Shown: positions 27,316 to 38,100 of the stretch, in pieces
How positions within the stretch are numbered: position 1 is the first letter of the stretch
Layout of the letters: each line of letters opens with the position of its first letter
Assembly (NCBI GenBank): GCA_037130365.1
Contig: JBAXTE010000019.1
Span: 15,236-79,235 of the forward strand
Length of the DNA: 64,000 nt
From: JBAXTE01 sp037130365
GTDB taxonomy: Bacteria > Bacteroidota > Bacteroidia > Bacteroidales > WCHB1-69
Direction of reading: 5' to 3'
The notes under the pieces: generated by a model
The model's database searches: none
What the model saw: only the letters and a program-made list of their open reading frames with translations
What the model was told of the DNA's origin: nothing
Program-made: the position numbers and the translations under genes

Positions 27316-29166
27316 TTACTTTCTCCGCTTTACTTTTTGATGTATAACGGATGGAATATTGTTTTTGGTACAATACTCTACAATTGCTTTTAAAATAAGG
27401 TGACCATATTTCTCAATTTTGTAGCTTCCAAAACCCGAAATTTCACTCAATTCATTTGGAGTTTGTGGGTAAAAAGTACATAACTCTATTAGGGTGCTGT
27501 CCGAAAATACTACAAAAGGAGGAACACCCTGACTATTCGCAATCTGTAAACGCAATAGACGCAAATTGGTGAATAATTGTTTGTCGTAATTTTCCTGACC
27601 ACTTTGAGTCTTGCTCACTTCGGGACTTTTAACTCTTACAAAGGTAGCTTTTAAATTTCCTTGTAAAATAAGCATACTCTTTTCGGAAATTTTCAACTTT
27701 GGAAACTGCTCTTCCGTTTGAATGATCATCCCTTGTTGAATCATTTGGCGAATAATCTCTTTCCAGTAAAAATCTGGTTTATCTGAACCTACACCATATG
27801 TTTTTATACTTCGCATTTGATCCGAAATTTTCTGAACATTAGCGCCTCTTACAAAATCGGCAATCATGCCAATTCCATATCGCTCCTCTAACCGAAGAAT
27901 TGCCGATAGTACTTTTTGAGCATCCACTGTACCATCATATTCAGATAACGAGGAGAGGCAAATATCACAGGAATTACAATTGCCATTGTGTTTTTCGTTA
28001 AAGTAATTCATCAGAAATTGCCTTCTGCATGATGAACTTTCAGCAAATGTAGCCATCTTGCTTAGCTTTCGATGTAATATCGCGTTAACTTCAAGGTCTT
28101 CACCACTATCAATCATCATCCGCCACTTCATCACATCGCCTTTTGAGAAAAACAAATATGCTTCTGCTTTGGCTCCATCCCGCCCAGCTCGTCCAGTTTC
28201 TTGATAATAACCTTCAATATTTTTTGGTAAATCGATATGAATAACATAACGCACATTCGACTTATCTATTCCCATTCCAAAAGCAATGGTAGCAACCACA
28301 ATTTTAATATTGTCTTTCGAAAATTCAGTTTGGACATGATTTCGTAAATCTGCATCCATTCCAGCATGATAATAGGCCGCTAGATAACCTAATGAGCTTA
28401 TGTAAGCAGCCATTTTCTCAGTAGATTTTCGCGAAAGACAATAGATAATTCCAGAATTTTGTTCTTGTTTTCGTAAAAATTCAGGAAGAAAGTTTTTCAT
28501 TTCTGCCTTAGGTTTTACAAAATAATGGATGTTTTCCCGATCGAATGAAGATCTAAATAATTTAAAATCTCGAAGTTTGAGTAATTGAGCAATGTCTTGC
28601 TGTGTAGTATTATCGGCGCTGGCTGTTAAAGCCATTACTGGGACTTTTGAAAAATGTATTCTCAACGAACTCAAATTGAGGTAATCTGGTCTAAAATCAT
28701 GACCCCAATGCGAAATACAATGTGCTTCGTCGATGGCAAAAAGTGAGACTGTAATCCGTTTTAAAAACTCAAATAAATAACCAGATTCTTGCAATCGCTC
28801 TGGCGAAACGTATAATAATTTTGTTTGATTGTAATAAAGTTGATTGAGGATTGCTTTCTGTTCTTCAAAAGATTGTGAAGAATTTAAACTTACCGCATTT
28901 ATTCCATTAGCATTTAAAGCATCCACTTGATCTTTCATCAATGAAATTAATGGAGAAACCACCACCGTTAATCCTTCAAAAATTAATGCGGGAATTTGAA
29001 AACACAACGATTTGCCTCCACCAGTAGGCATAAGCACTAGCGCATCTTGACCAGCAAGAATTGTGTCTATTACTTCTTCTTGTCGAACCCGAAAATCATG
29101 ATATCCAAAATATTTTTTTAATAGCTCTCTCGGGGTGTATTGCATTGATTTGGAAAGGTTTTCCAT
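27316..29166 (-). CDS. recQ: ATP-dependent DNA helicase RecQ
   Basis: RecQ is a 3'-5' DNA helicase used in recombination and repair of stalled forks. The 616-residue length matches the family. The helicase core shows Walker A TGGGKS (residues 48-53), motif II DEAHCISHWGHDFRPDY (about 143), motif V-like GMGIDKSNVRYVIH and motif VI QETGRAGRDG. The RQC zinc site has four cysteines (about 378-402, in CRRQF and CNSCDIC). A winged-helix region and a C-terminal HRDC domain (about 530-600) follow, with a basic tail. The ATG overlaps the stop of the upstream lipoprotein gene by one base (TGATG), so the two are translationally coupled. The annotation is certain; cellular role as in other bacteria. Confidence 0.97.
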   Translation of the reverse strand: MENLSKSMQYTPRELLKKYFGYHDFRVRQEEVIDTILAGQDALVLMPTGGGKSLCFQIPALIFEGLTVVVSPLISLMKDQVDALNANGINAVSLNSSQSFEEQKAILNQLYYNQTKLLYVSPERLQESGYLFEFLKRITVSLFAIDEAHCISHWGHDFRPDYLNLSSLRIHFSKVPVMALTASADNTTQQDIAQLLKLRDFKLFRSSFDRENIHYFVKPKAEMKNFLPEFLRKQEQNSGIIYCLSRKSTEKMAAYISSLGYLAAYYHAGMDADLRNHVQTEFSKDNIKIVVATIAFGMGIDKSNVRYVIHIDLPKNIEGYYQETGRAGRDGAKAEAYLFFSKGDVMKWRMMIDSGEDLEVNAILHRKLSKMATFAESSSCRRQFLMNYFNEKHNGNCNSCDICLSSLSEYDGTVDAQKVLSAILRLEERYGIGMIADFVRGANVQKISDQMRSIKTYGVGSDKPDFYWKEIIRQMIQQGMIIQTEEQFPKLKISEKSMLILQGNLKATFVRVKSPEVSKTQSGQENYDKQLFTNLRLLRLQIANSQGVPPFVVFSDSTLIELCTFYPQTPNELSEISGFGSYKIEKYGHLILKAIVEYCTKNNIPSVIHQKVKRRK

Positions 29167-29678
29167 CAGTGTTTTTTGATAATTAATTCTGGGGAGGTAA
29201 TTTTGTTGCTTAAATGTAATGCCCGATCACAAATTTGACAATCAAATTTTATGGTATCATACGTAGATGCAAAATTATTGATGGGCACTTGAATAGAAAT
29301 AGTTCCTTTTAATGGCTGTTCTCCATTCGATGTATTTAATATTGGAATACGAGCGTTAAAGGTCTCAAAAAGAGTGGGTTTTACAAATATGCCATGTTGT
29401 TTTTCGTAATAATTGATAAAAAAATTATAATAATAAATAGAGGTTGTGTCAAATGGCGGATTTACGTCTGTTTCGCTTAATCCAATATCTCCATCACCAT
29501 CGGTGAAGTTGAGAATTAACATTCCATAATTGTCAACATTGGTTCCGCTAGATATTTTGTAGATGTTGTTAAATGAAATATTTGGCTCAATTGGATATTC
29601 TTCCGTCTTTTTGCACGATGAAATAATCAACATTATGCCTGCCAAAACGAAAAAAAATGTAAAAAATTGAGCTCGCAT
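29166..29678 (-). CDS. Hypothetical lipoprotein upstream of recQ
   Basis: The 170-residue product has a lipoprotein signal: hydrophobic core at residues 6-20 and lipobox IISSC with Cys at about 22. The mature protein contains a calcium-loop-like FTDGDGDIGL motif typical of many Bacteroidota lipoproteins of unknown role, and beta-rich sequence. It is the first gene of a two-gene unit with recQ, joined by a one-base stop/start overlap. That pairing is probably only transcriptional, since one product is in the envelope and the other on DNA. A promoter with a good -7 element lies 42 bases upstream. Confidence 0.75.
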   Translation of the reverse strand: MRAQFFTFFFVLAGIMLIISSCKKTEEYPIEPNISFNNIYKISSGTNVDNYGMLILNFTDGDGDIGLSETDVNPPFDTTSIYYYNFFINYYEKQHGIFVKPTLFETFNARIPILNTSNGEQPLKGTISIQVPINNFASTYDTIKFDCQICDRALHLSNKITSPELIIKKH

Positions 29679-29690
29679 AACTTAACCCCT

Positions 29691-29698
29691 TATCTTTG
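29691..29698 (+). promoter_or_regulatory. Promoter of the LuxE-like gene
   Basis: TATCTTTG at 29691-29698 fits TAnnTTTG exactly, and TTG at 29667-29669 lies 21 bases before it, the same spacing as for secDF. It predicts a leader of about 30 bases before the ATG at 29735. Confidence 0.65.
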
Positions 29699-29719
29699 TT
29701 GAAAATTATATTTACTAGA

Positions 29720-29727
29720 CAAAAGTA
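29720..29727 (-). promoter_or_regulatory. Promoter of the lipoprotein-recQ unit
   Basis: On the minus strand TACTTTTG (29720-29727) fits TAnnTTTG, with TTG at 29751-29753, 23 bases upstream. It overlaps the leader of the divergent LuxE-like gene, so the two promoters face away from each other with overlapping DNA. Confidence 0.55.
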
Positions 29728-29734
29728 ATTTAAA

Positions 29735-30730
29735 ATGACCAATTTTGTCTCAACTTTTTCAAAAAATATTTTCAATATAAATTCAAACGATGAATTTGAA
29801 GAGAAAGCATTGTCGCTTTTTTGGTTTCAATATAATCAATGTGCTGTATATCATAAGTTTGTAGACTGCTTGTCTGTTGATGTCGACAATATTAACTCAA
29901 TTGAAAAAATTCCATTTTTGCCGATTCAGTTTTTCAAACAACATTTGGTGATTTCATCAAATAAAAATCCAAAATTATGTTTTGAAAGCAGTGCTACCAC
30001 TGGAAGCATTGTGTCCAAACATTATGTGTGTAACCCAGATGTTTATATTGAAAGCTTTAGCCGAAGTTTTGAATTGAGTTTTGGATTGCCTTCAGAATTT
30101 GTGATTTTAGCCTTACTTCCATCATATTTAGAGCGCAAAGGATCTTCGTTAGTTTATATGGTTGATTGTTTAATTAAGGATTCAAAAAGAGAAGAATCCG
30201 GATTTTTTCTGCATAATTTCGAGGAACTTTATCATACGTTATCGTTGCTATCTGCTCGCAAACAGAAAACAATTTTGTTTGGAGTTACCTATGCTCTGCT
30301 CGATTTTATTGAAAACTTCAAACTTGATTTTCCAGAACTTACAGTAATTGAAACTGGAGGAATGAAAGGGCGCAAAGAAGAAATTACTCGCCAGCAACTT
30401 CATAAAATATTATGCAGTGGTTTTGGTGTGAAGAACGTATATTCGGAATATGGTATGACAGAACTTCTTTCTCAAGCATATACACTTGGGAATATGAACT
30501 TTATTTGTCCACCATGGATGAAAGTTTTGCTTAGAGAACCCAATGATCCGTTGTCTATCCATGCCAATGGAAAAAATGGGGGATTAAACATTATCGACCT
30601 TGCAAATATCGAAAGTTGTGCTTTTATTGCAACTCAAGATTTAGGAACAGTTCACCCGGATGGCTCATTCGAAGTCTTAGGAAGATTTGATTATAGCGAT
30701 ATCAGAGGTTGTAATTTGATGGCAATTTAA
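29735..30730 (+). CDS. LuxE/PaaK-like acyl-activating protein
   Basis: The 331-residue protein belongs to the LuxE branch of the adenylate-forming superfamily. Such enzymes activate a carboxylic or fatty acid with ATP; in bioluminescence LuxE passes the acyl group to reductase. Family features seen are the N-terminal FLPIQFFKQHLV segment, the phosphate-binding loop ESSATTGS (about residue 87), the adenylate motif NVYSEYGMTELLSQAY (about 235-250) and a late GRFDYSDIRGCNL motif. It has no C-terminal swinging domain of the usual acyl-CoA synthetases. No luxCD homologues are nearby, so it is not part of a lux operon. In Bacteroidota such proteins are usually solo and of unknown substrate. Substrate and acceptor are unknown. 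Confidence 0.8.
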   Translation: MTNFVSTFSKNIFNINSNDEFEEKALSLFWFQYNQCAVYHKFVDCLSVDVDNINSIEKIPFLPIQFFKQHLVISSNKNPKLCFESSATTGSIVSKHYVCNPDVYIESFSRSFELSFGLPSEFVILALLPSYLERKGSSLVYMVDCLIKDSKREESGFFLHNFEELYHTLSLLSARKQKTILFGVTYALLDFIENFKLDFPELTVIETGGMKGRKEEITRQQLHKILCSGFGVKNVYSEYGMTELLSQAYTLGNMNFICPPWMKVLLREPNDPLSIHANGKNGGLNIIDLANIESCAFIATQDLGTVHPDGSFEVLGRFDYSDIRGCNLMAI

Positions 30731-31286
30731 AGGTCGCCTTAAAAAATTGGGGGAGAAGAACCTTTAATAAATCAAACAACTTTTCCCAAACTCAAAAATT
30801 TTGATGAGGTACTTTCCAAGTCTACCGGGGTGATTTTAAAAAATCCGAGAATTGCCTTGTCAGAATTGAGGAATGATATTCTTTGCAAGTCTATTCTTGT
30901 GAGGGCTGAACCGCCTTGAGTAAAAAAGCGTGAAGAAAAGTTATTATGAAAAATGTTTAGAATGGAAAAGATATTTCTATTTGTAATTATTTTATGCTTT
31001 TTGGACCGACGGAGCGTAGTTATAAAAAGCAATAAGGATTACAAAATATTAGCAATACAGCAGGGGCATTTATGTCCAAATTTAAAGCATTACACAAAGC
31101 AATCATTCCATCATCAAAGAAATAAGCTTTCAATTTGCCTACGCTGCTAAAGTATTGCTTTTATTTTGAAATCTTTGAAAAAAGTTTTACATACGCTCCA
31201 TCTTGATTTTTGCATACTTTTTATCAAGAAAAAGTATGAATGAGAAGTCTTAAATTCATGAGCATTTCAGGAAGAATTCATCGAAT
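30731..31286. other. Gene-free interval with hairpin
   Basis: Short open frames on both strands (30772-31032 minus, 30953-31150 plus) overlap each other and neither has a start context, signal peptide or recognisable motif. A less AT-rich patch near 31008-31020 (GACCGACGGAGCG) may be a remnant. A perfect 10-base hairpin CATACTTTTT/AAAAAGTATG lies at 31213-31238. It could end the LuxE-like transcript but is 480 bases away from it. Confidence 0.4.
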
Positions 31287-31862
31287 TTAAAATCGATTAT
31301 ATTTTGCTTTCTTTTGATTGAATTTATAATTTAACCCAATATTAATTCCATAAAAAGTGTAAGGATTTGTTGGATCGAACATAAAATGATACTTAAACAT
31401 AGCCGTTAACGCAGCCGATTGATCAATTTTAAAGTAAAATCCAGCAGAAGGGGCAAAGCCGACATTTGTAATCGTTTTTGAAACATCCAAAACTACTTTG
31501 TCTGATATCTTCTTTTCGAAATAACTAAAGTTGTAAAACCCAAAATCTAATGCAATTGCAGGAGCAAATGCAGAAAACCCAAATCGTTTTTCAAGCAATC
31601 CAGTTATTGGAATCATAGAGTAATGTTTGTGGATATTATCTGTGCTAAATTGATTAAAACCAGTGGTTAACCCGATGTCGAAATTTTTGTCTATTGCAAA
31701 TTTTAATGAAATATTTGCTCCATAATCATTCCCTAAGTTGTGATCGGTAACTAAAGTTCCTATAGGAAATTGTGCCCCAATAGATGGGTGAATACTAACT
31801 TGACCGAATATGCAAAAACTACTTGATGCAAATAGAAGTGCTATTATTATTGATTTTTTCAT
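31287..31862 (-). CDS. Outer-membrane beta-barrel protein, hypothetical
   Basis: The 191-residue protein has a signal peptide (residues 1-20, ending CIFGQ). Alternating hydrophobic beta strands of an 8-stranded outer-membrane barrel follow (NISLKFAIDKNFDIGLTTGF, FAPAIALDFGFYNF, VGFAPSAGFYFKI and YTFYGINIGLNYKF). This is the pattern of PorT/OmpW-like small barrels common in Bacteroidota. It is a single-gene unit. The role (structural, transport or binding) cannot be told from the sequence. Confidence 0.7.
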   Translation of the reverse strand: MKKSIIIALLFASSSFCIFGQVSIHPSIGAQFPIGTLVTDHNLGNDYGANISLKFAIDKNFDIGLTTGFNQFSTDNIHKHYSMIPITGLLEKRFGFSAFAPAIALDFGFYNFSYFEKKISDKVVLDVSKTITNVGFAPSAGFYFKIDQSAALTAMFKYHFMFDPTNPYTFYGINIGLNYKFNQKKAKYNRF

Positions 31863-32070
31863 TTTGATAATTATTAGTTGATGTTCTTTAAAATACTAAT
31901 AACTATTGATTTTAAGTGGTTTAATTCACGTTTTTGGAATATTTAAATTAAATATTTTAGTTCTTAAAGTTGTGAGTTATAAATTATATATATGTGTGTT
32001 TGTCGCTATAAAATCAATGTTATTACATCTCTAACAACAATAAATTTGAATAAAAGTTTGATTGATATAC

Positions 32071-32105
32071 AAAAAGCGCAGAAAGGAACCCTTTCTGCGC
32101 TTTTT
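32071..32105 (-). terminator. Intrinsic terminator after the alpha-2-macroglobulin gene
   Basis: Perfect 16-base arms (32071-32086 and 32090-32105, core GCGCAGAAAGG) with a 3-base loop and T-rich ends on both strands. It lies 60 bases past the stop at 32165 and is symmetric, so it could also work in the other direction. The rest of the 31863-32164 gap shows nothing else. Confidence 0.85.
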
Positions 32106-32164
32106 GAAATTTTTTTCCTTTGGATTCAGGCCATAAATTTTAATCCAATTATTGTGATAAAAAC

Positions 32165-35100
32165 TTACTCTACCGTCACTCTCACCCCTTCCGAATGTGA
32201 GGTAAACTCAGGAGCATACATACATTGAATGGTGGTGATGCCATTGGAGAAATCTCCTTTTTGAGTGGCAAACATCGTGTATTCAAATACGTACGTTCCT
32301 TTGCGAAGATAATCGAAGAAGAAGTTGGTGGCTGCATCGCGCGTGCTTTCGTAATAACCTAATCCATCTTGATATTTGTAATTTGAGAGCACGTTGATTG
32401 GTTCAAAAGTCGATGCGCGCATATCTTTCATATGAACATATTCCATATCGCGGTCGGAGCGAAGTACAATTCTTACCTTGATTTTATCGCCAATTTTAAT
32501 TTTATCTCCCGCCTTTATTGGTTCTATTACTTCTCCTGTGGGAGTTATCCGAACTACAAACAACTCTTTCTTCATACTCAATGGCGTTTGTGCAGGTGTA
32601 ATTTTGTCTAAATTTTCGAAATATTGCCAGTAAACAGAACCCCAAGCCACGCCCGCAGTTGATTTGGTAACGGTAATATTGCCCATGTTTGGCGTAATTT
32701 CGGTGCCATTCCACGCAGTTTTAAAGTAACCAGTACCAGCTTCCACTTTTACATTATCCATTTTCTTTGGATCGATGACTTTATCGCCAATTTTAATTTC
32801 AACTAATTGGTCGTCGGCGAGTTGGTTGGTGCCTTTTAAAAGTAATGCATAACAAGCTTCTGCAGTCGATTTGGTGGTTCCCCAATTTTGAGTTTGCTTT
32901 TGTTTAAGCAACCAAATTTTCATCTTTTCTACCGATTCCAAATCATTGTTTACCACATCAAAAGCCTCAATTAGCAAGGCTTGACGTTCTATCGGAGCTT
33001 CATACCAATAATATCCACCACCTTCATTTCGCCAATACATACCCATCTCTTCACTGTAAAGTGCATTATTTTTGATTGATGAGATAATTTTTTTGGCAGT
33101 CACTGGGTCACCAGTTTTTAAATTGGCAATGGCAATCATTCCTTGCATATAAACACCTTTAGTTAACCAATATTTTTTCGATTGATTGAGGTAATAGTTC
33201 ACGGCTTCTTTGTTTTTGGAAGCAATTTCAACATCTTTCCAGAAAAAACTTCGAGCATATAAATACTGAATTTCCGACCAACCAATGTGGTCTTTGCTCA
33301 TATCAACTTTCCACTTTTTTAGTTCTTCATAATTTTCACGAATTCGGTCATCGGTGTATTTTACTGCTTTGGTAATCATAACCAATGATTTTGGATCTGA
33401 ACTTAAATTAGTAATTCCTAAGTTCTTCAAATGTCCGAAACCAGTAACAATGTACTGCGTAATATATTCGTTGTCGCGCATACCTGGAAACCAAGCCCAA
33501 CCGCCATTTGGAGTCTGCATTTTGATGAGCTTGTTTTGAGCAGCTTCTAACTGGCTCGACATGGTGATAATATCGAACAATAAACCAATACGTTTCTTTT
33601 GCTCCGATTCGCTTTTTGCATCCAACACCCAAGGAGTTTCTTCGAGCATTAGAGATTTTAACTCTTGATTTTTCTCCAAATTCGACATTAACGCTTCGGG
33701 TGAGTTGATTTTCCAACTTTCAAATACTGCTTTAATCTTCGGACTTGAGTTCGCAATATGCGTTGCAATGCTGTTGGCATAAAAACGACTGAATGTCTGT
33801 TCAGAACATTCGTAAGGATATTCCATTAAATAAGGAAGTGCTTGAATGGCATACCATGCTGGATTTGATGTAAACTCCAACGTGTATTTAAAGTTTGTGA
33901 GCGTAGTTGAAGTATTGTTTTTCAACTTATCAAAAGAGAAATTTTTAGTTTGATTTCCATTAATTGGCAATGGCAACGATTCGGTAACCAACATTCGATT
34001 GGTAAGCACAGGTAAGGTCATCTCTTCACCATCGGAGAAATTGCCAGCTTGTGCCGTAACCCGATAGGTAATTGCCATAATTCCTTGTGGAATTGCAATT
34101 TTCCAAGCTACCGAAGTACTTTGTCCTTTAAGTGCAGAAAATGGAATTTCTAAGGTTGTTAATCCAAGTTCTGTGTTAATGGATTTCATGGTAATTGCAT
34201 CCAAAAACTCGATTTTTGCCACGCCAGTTAAATCTTTATCGGAGATGTTTGAAATCTTCGCAGTAAACTCCATTTTGTCGTTTTCGCGGAAGAAACGAGG
34301 TTGATTTGGAACCACCATCAAATCTTTTTGAGTCACTAATTCTTTATTGAATTGACCAATTCGTAAATCTTTCGTATGTGCCAATCCCATTATTTTCCAA
34401 CGAGTTAACGATTCAGGAACTTTAAATTTCAATACAATATTTCCTTCAGCATCGGTAGCCATTTGAGGCATAAAAAAAGCTGTTTCGTTGAAGTTAGAAC
34501 GAACTTGAATTGGTTGTCCATTTCCAGCTTCGCCACCTCTTGAGTCATCATTATCCTGCTCAATATCTGAAGTTGTCAGACCAAAAGTAGGACCTTTTTT
34601 CTTGCCAGCTTCCCCTTTCCCGTCTTTGCCAGATGGAGATTTGGTAGTTGTTGCCTCAGCCTTATCTCCAGCTTTTTCTTCCATAACTGCCCCCGTAACA
34701 GACATTGGTGCTGCTGAGTCCATGATAGATTCATCTTCTGAAAAGCCCTCTTGTTGTTTAGAACCTTTTCTATACGATTTGTAATATCCACCATATGCAT
34801 AGTTTGAGAAGTAGAATCCATGCCAATCTAACGATTTATAAGTAATGTTTTTAATGTAATTTGTGTATGGATTTTTGAAGTATGGATTTGCATTTTCATA
34901 GCTATTTGTCGGTGCGATATTCCAGTATGGATTGTTATCGTATCCATTGTGAAGATAAAACGACCAATAATGTTGTACAAAAGCATCCAACGAGGCATCG
35001 TACATAGAAGCAAGCAATTCTGAAGCTACTTTTTCGCCATCACTTCCTTTTATTGTGATATTCCACTCTTCTTCTTGTCCGGGTTGAAGTTTGTCGCGGA

Positions 35101-38100
35101 AAGTTGCAAATTTTATATCTAAGGTTTCATTTTTACGAGCAACTCTTACCGAAAGATATTTTGAATATGAGCGATTGTTGATGGTCAACACGGCATTAAT
35201 TCTTAACGAACCATACATGCTTTCAGTAATCGGAAGATTGATGTTTTGAGCATTTTTGTCTAATGTAATCCATTGTTTTTGAATAGTGATTCCATCTTTG
35301 ATAATTTCAAAAAATACTTTAGCATTTGTATGACGACTTTCTAACGTTAATTTTAAAGTTTTTCCAGGTTCAGTTGAGTATTCATTTGTTCTTAATAAAA
35401 GTGGTTCATAACTTGAATTTTCTAGTAGAGTAGTGTTCATCACCGCGAAAAATTGACTTTTTTCAAATGGTACTCCAAAATTATCCTTACCATTAATTTC
35501 AATAATATAATCTCCAGTTTTCCAAGTGCTAATGTTCGAAAATTTCAAAACTGTGTCTGTAGCAGTATTATGGATTTTGTCATAAGCAACTTCAAGTTTT
35601 TTCCATGTGTTTGGGTTCAGTTCATCGTCATAGTCTTCGAATGGAAATAGCTTTTTGAAATCTTCTTTTGAATACGCAAATGATTTTGGTTTTTGCCAAT
35701 ATCTAGTGTTTAACATCACCGAAGGTTGTTCCAAACGATAGACTTTCACATTAATTGAGGTCGGTTCCAGTTGTCCGTTCAGATTTGTTGTTCGAATGTC
35801 ATATTTTCGCGTAGAGTCTGATTGGTCAATCTCTGAAGGAAGTCCAACCTGAGCATACATCGAAATAAAACCAACAGCAATGTTTGTGGTTGCAGGATGT
35901 GTTTCTCCATTAATATCTGTAACATCTACAGAAACTGTGTAATTAAAAATTGGCATGTAATCCTTATTCGCATTGAAATCTGGAATTGCATCAAAAGTAA
36001 TAGTGTATTCACCTTTTTCATTGGTGGTAACTTCACCATTTAATATTTCCATCGATGTAGATGATGGTTGATATCCCCACCACCAACGCCACCATGGGTA
36101 AGAAGCTCTTCGAGTAACTCGATATTTAACATTTGCACCATCGATTGCATTGCCAGCATAAGCTTTCGAAACACCAACTACAGTTACTTTGTCGTTGAGG
36201 CGATAACTGCCTTTAACAGGATTAAAAGTGGTTTCAAACTTTGGACGTTTATACTCTTCAACTCTAAAAGAAGTAGATCCGTTTGGGCTACTGATTTGCA
36301 TTTGTCCTGTTAATCCACCCATTGGTGCTATAAATGTGCCTTGGAATGATCCAAAATCGTTTGTTACTAAATCTAACGTGCCTTTTTCTTGCCAATTAGC
36401 ATCTAATAATCGAACATGTGTGGCTGTTCCAGTTAGTATTTTTGATGATTTTCCTTTGTATTGTACCGTAATTCCCTTAAAATAAACCGTTTGTCCAGGC
36501 CTATAAATGGCTCTGTCTGTAAAAAAATAAGTTTGAACGGAAGTCCGTTCAATGGTATCTCTATAATATTGATATAGATTGTTTTTTGAATTTAGTTCAT
36601 CATTTTTATATTTAATTGTAAATTCAACATTTCTGCCGTTTTCATCTACTTTAACAGCCGGAATTGTATAATGTCCATCTTGGTCGGTGACTCCTTTAGC
36701 CAACAAAACTGATTCATATTTGCGATAAGTATAATTATACGATAAAAATCGTGCTTCTACCGTTGCATTTGCTATTGGATCTCCAGTTTTGCGGTTGGTT
36801 ACGGCAATTTCGGAAGAACCAGATGGTAATACTCGTTCAATATATGATAAGTCGGTTACGCAAATATCTAAATAAGACAATGCGTCATGGGTGAAATCAA
36901 AACGTTCACTTGATGAGGTTAAAATTAAATATTGACCTTTTCTTACTCCAGGTGCTTTAACTTCAGCACTTTGTCGTTGATAATCTGGTTGAGAAGGAAG
37001 CTCTTCCGAAAATTGAGTGATATATTTCAATGAAGTAAGTTTCTTCATCAATTCCTCTCCCCACAATTTATTGGTATATCCTTTCATCTCCTCTGAAGTG
37101 ATAGGAATAATTCTGAAGAATATTTTTTTGGTGCTTTTAAAGTTCACTAAAACTCTAAAAGGAATGTCCGAAATAATATAGTTTTCGGCGCTTATGCTCA
37201 ATTCAGGGGAAGTTATTAAATGCTTATAATATTTGCAATTATTAGCACCTCGGCTTAAAGGATAGCGTTCTATTGCAACTTCGATGAATTCTAATGCCTT
37301 GACGTTATTCAATCGAACATTAGGGTTTGATAAGGAATCGTATTTCTGTGCTGAAGTATAATACTCAAGGGCAATTTCGTAACAAATATTTGCAAGCTCT
37401 GGACTCTTTTGATATTTATTATAAAGCACCATTAATGAGGCTAAATATAAACTGTCGGTTTTTTCGAAGATGCTATTCTTTTTTACAAATTCTAATCGTT
37501 TTAAATCCACATCAATAAGTGCTGAAGGATCCACATCGTTGAGGTGAAATTGAATTGCATCTTGTAGAAAACTCAAAGCATAATACTTCATTGAGAGTGA
37601 ATCTGGTGTGGTGATTTTTATGTTTGCAAACTCATTAACAGAACCTAAATATTTGGATTTATTGATGTAAAAAGTGTTTGCTGGTTTTACAATTTGAGGT
37701 TCTTCGCCCATAAAAAAATCGATGGCTCGTTGCACTAAAAAATCGTACAATGTTGGTCTGTAATTTCCATCGTCACTAGTGCTTGTAATCTGATCGTACT
37801 TAGAAATGCTGGTTTGTTTTAATATCTGTGAATTTTTTAATGAAAGCATATATTCATTAAAAACAGCTTGTACAAGACTACGTAAATCCCATGTGTCGAT
37901 ATCCTCTTTTGCATATTTAGTGGTGGTCGAGCGATTCATAAAAACATATCGATTGTTTTGGTAGTAACCCCAAAGAATATCTGCTTTGGCAGAATGAAGT
38001 ATCTGCGTTTGCGGTTCTGTTGTGGTTTTCATCTCTTTATCAATCCGCTCGATTGCTTTTTCGGTGCTTTTTTCTTCATACGAAGCCACAAGTCCTATTT

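Noticed and set aside
30772..31150. Two overlapping small frames on opposite strands
   Set aside because: Neither has a recognisable motif or start signal.
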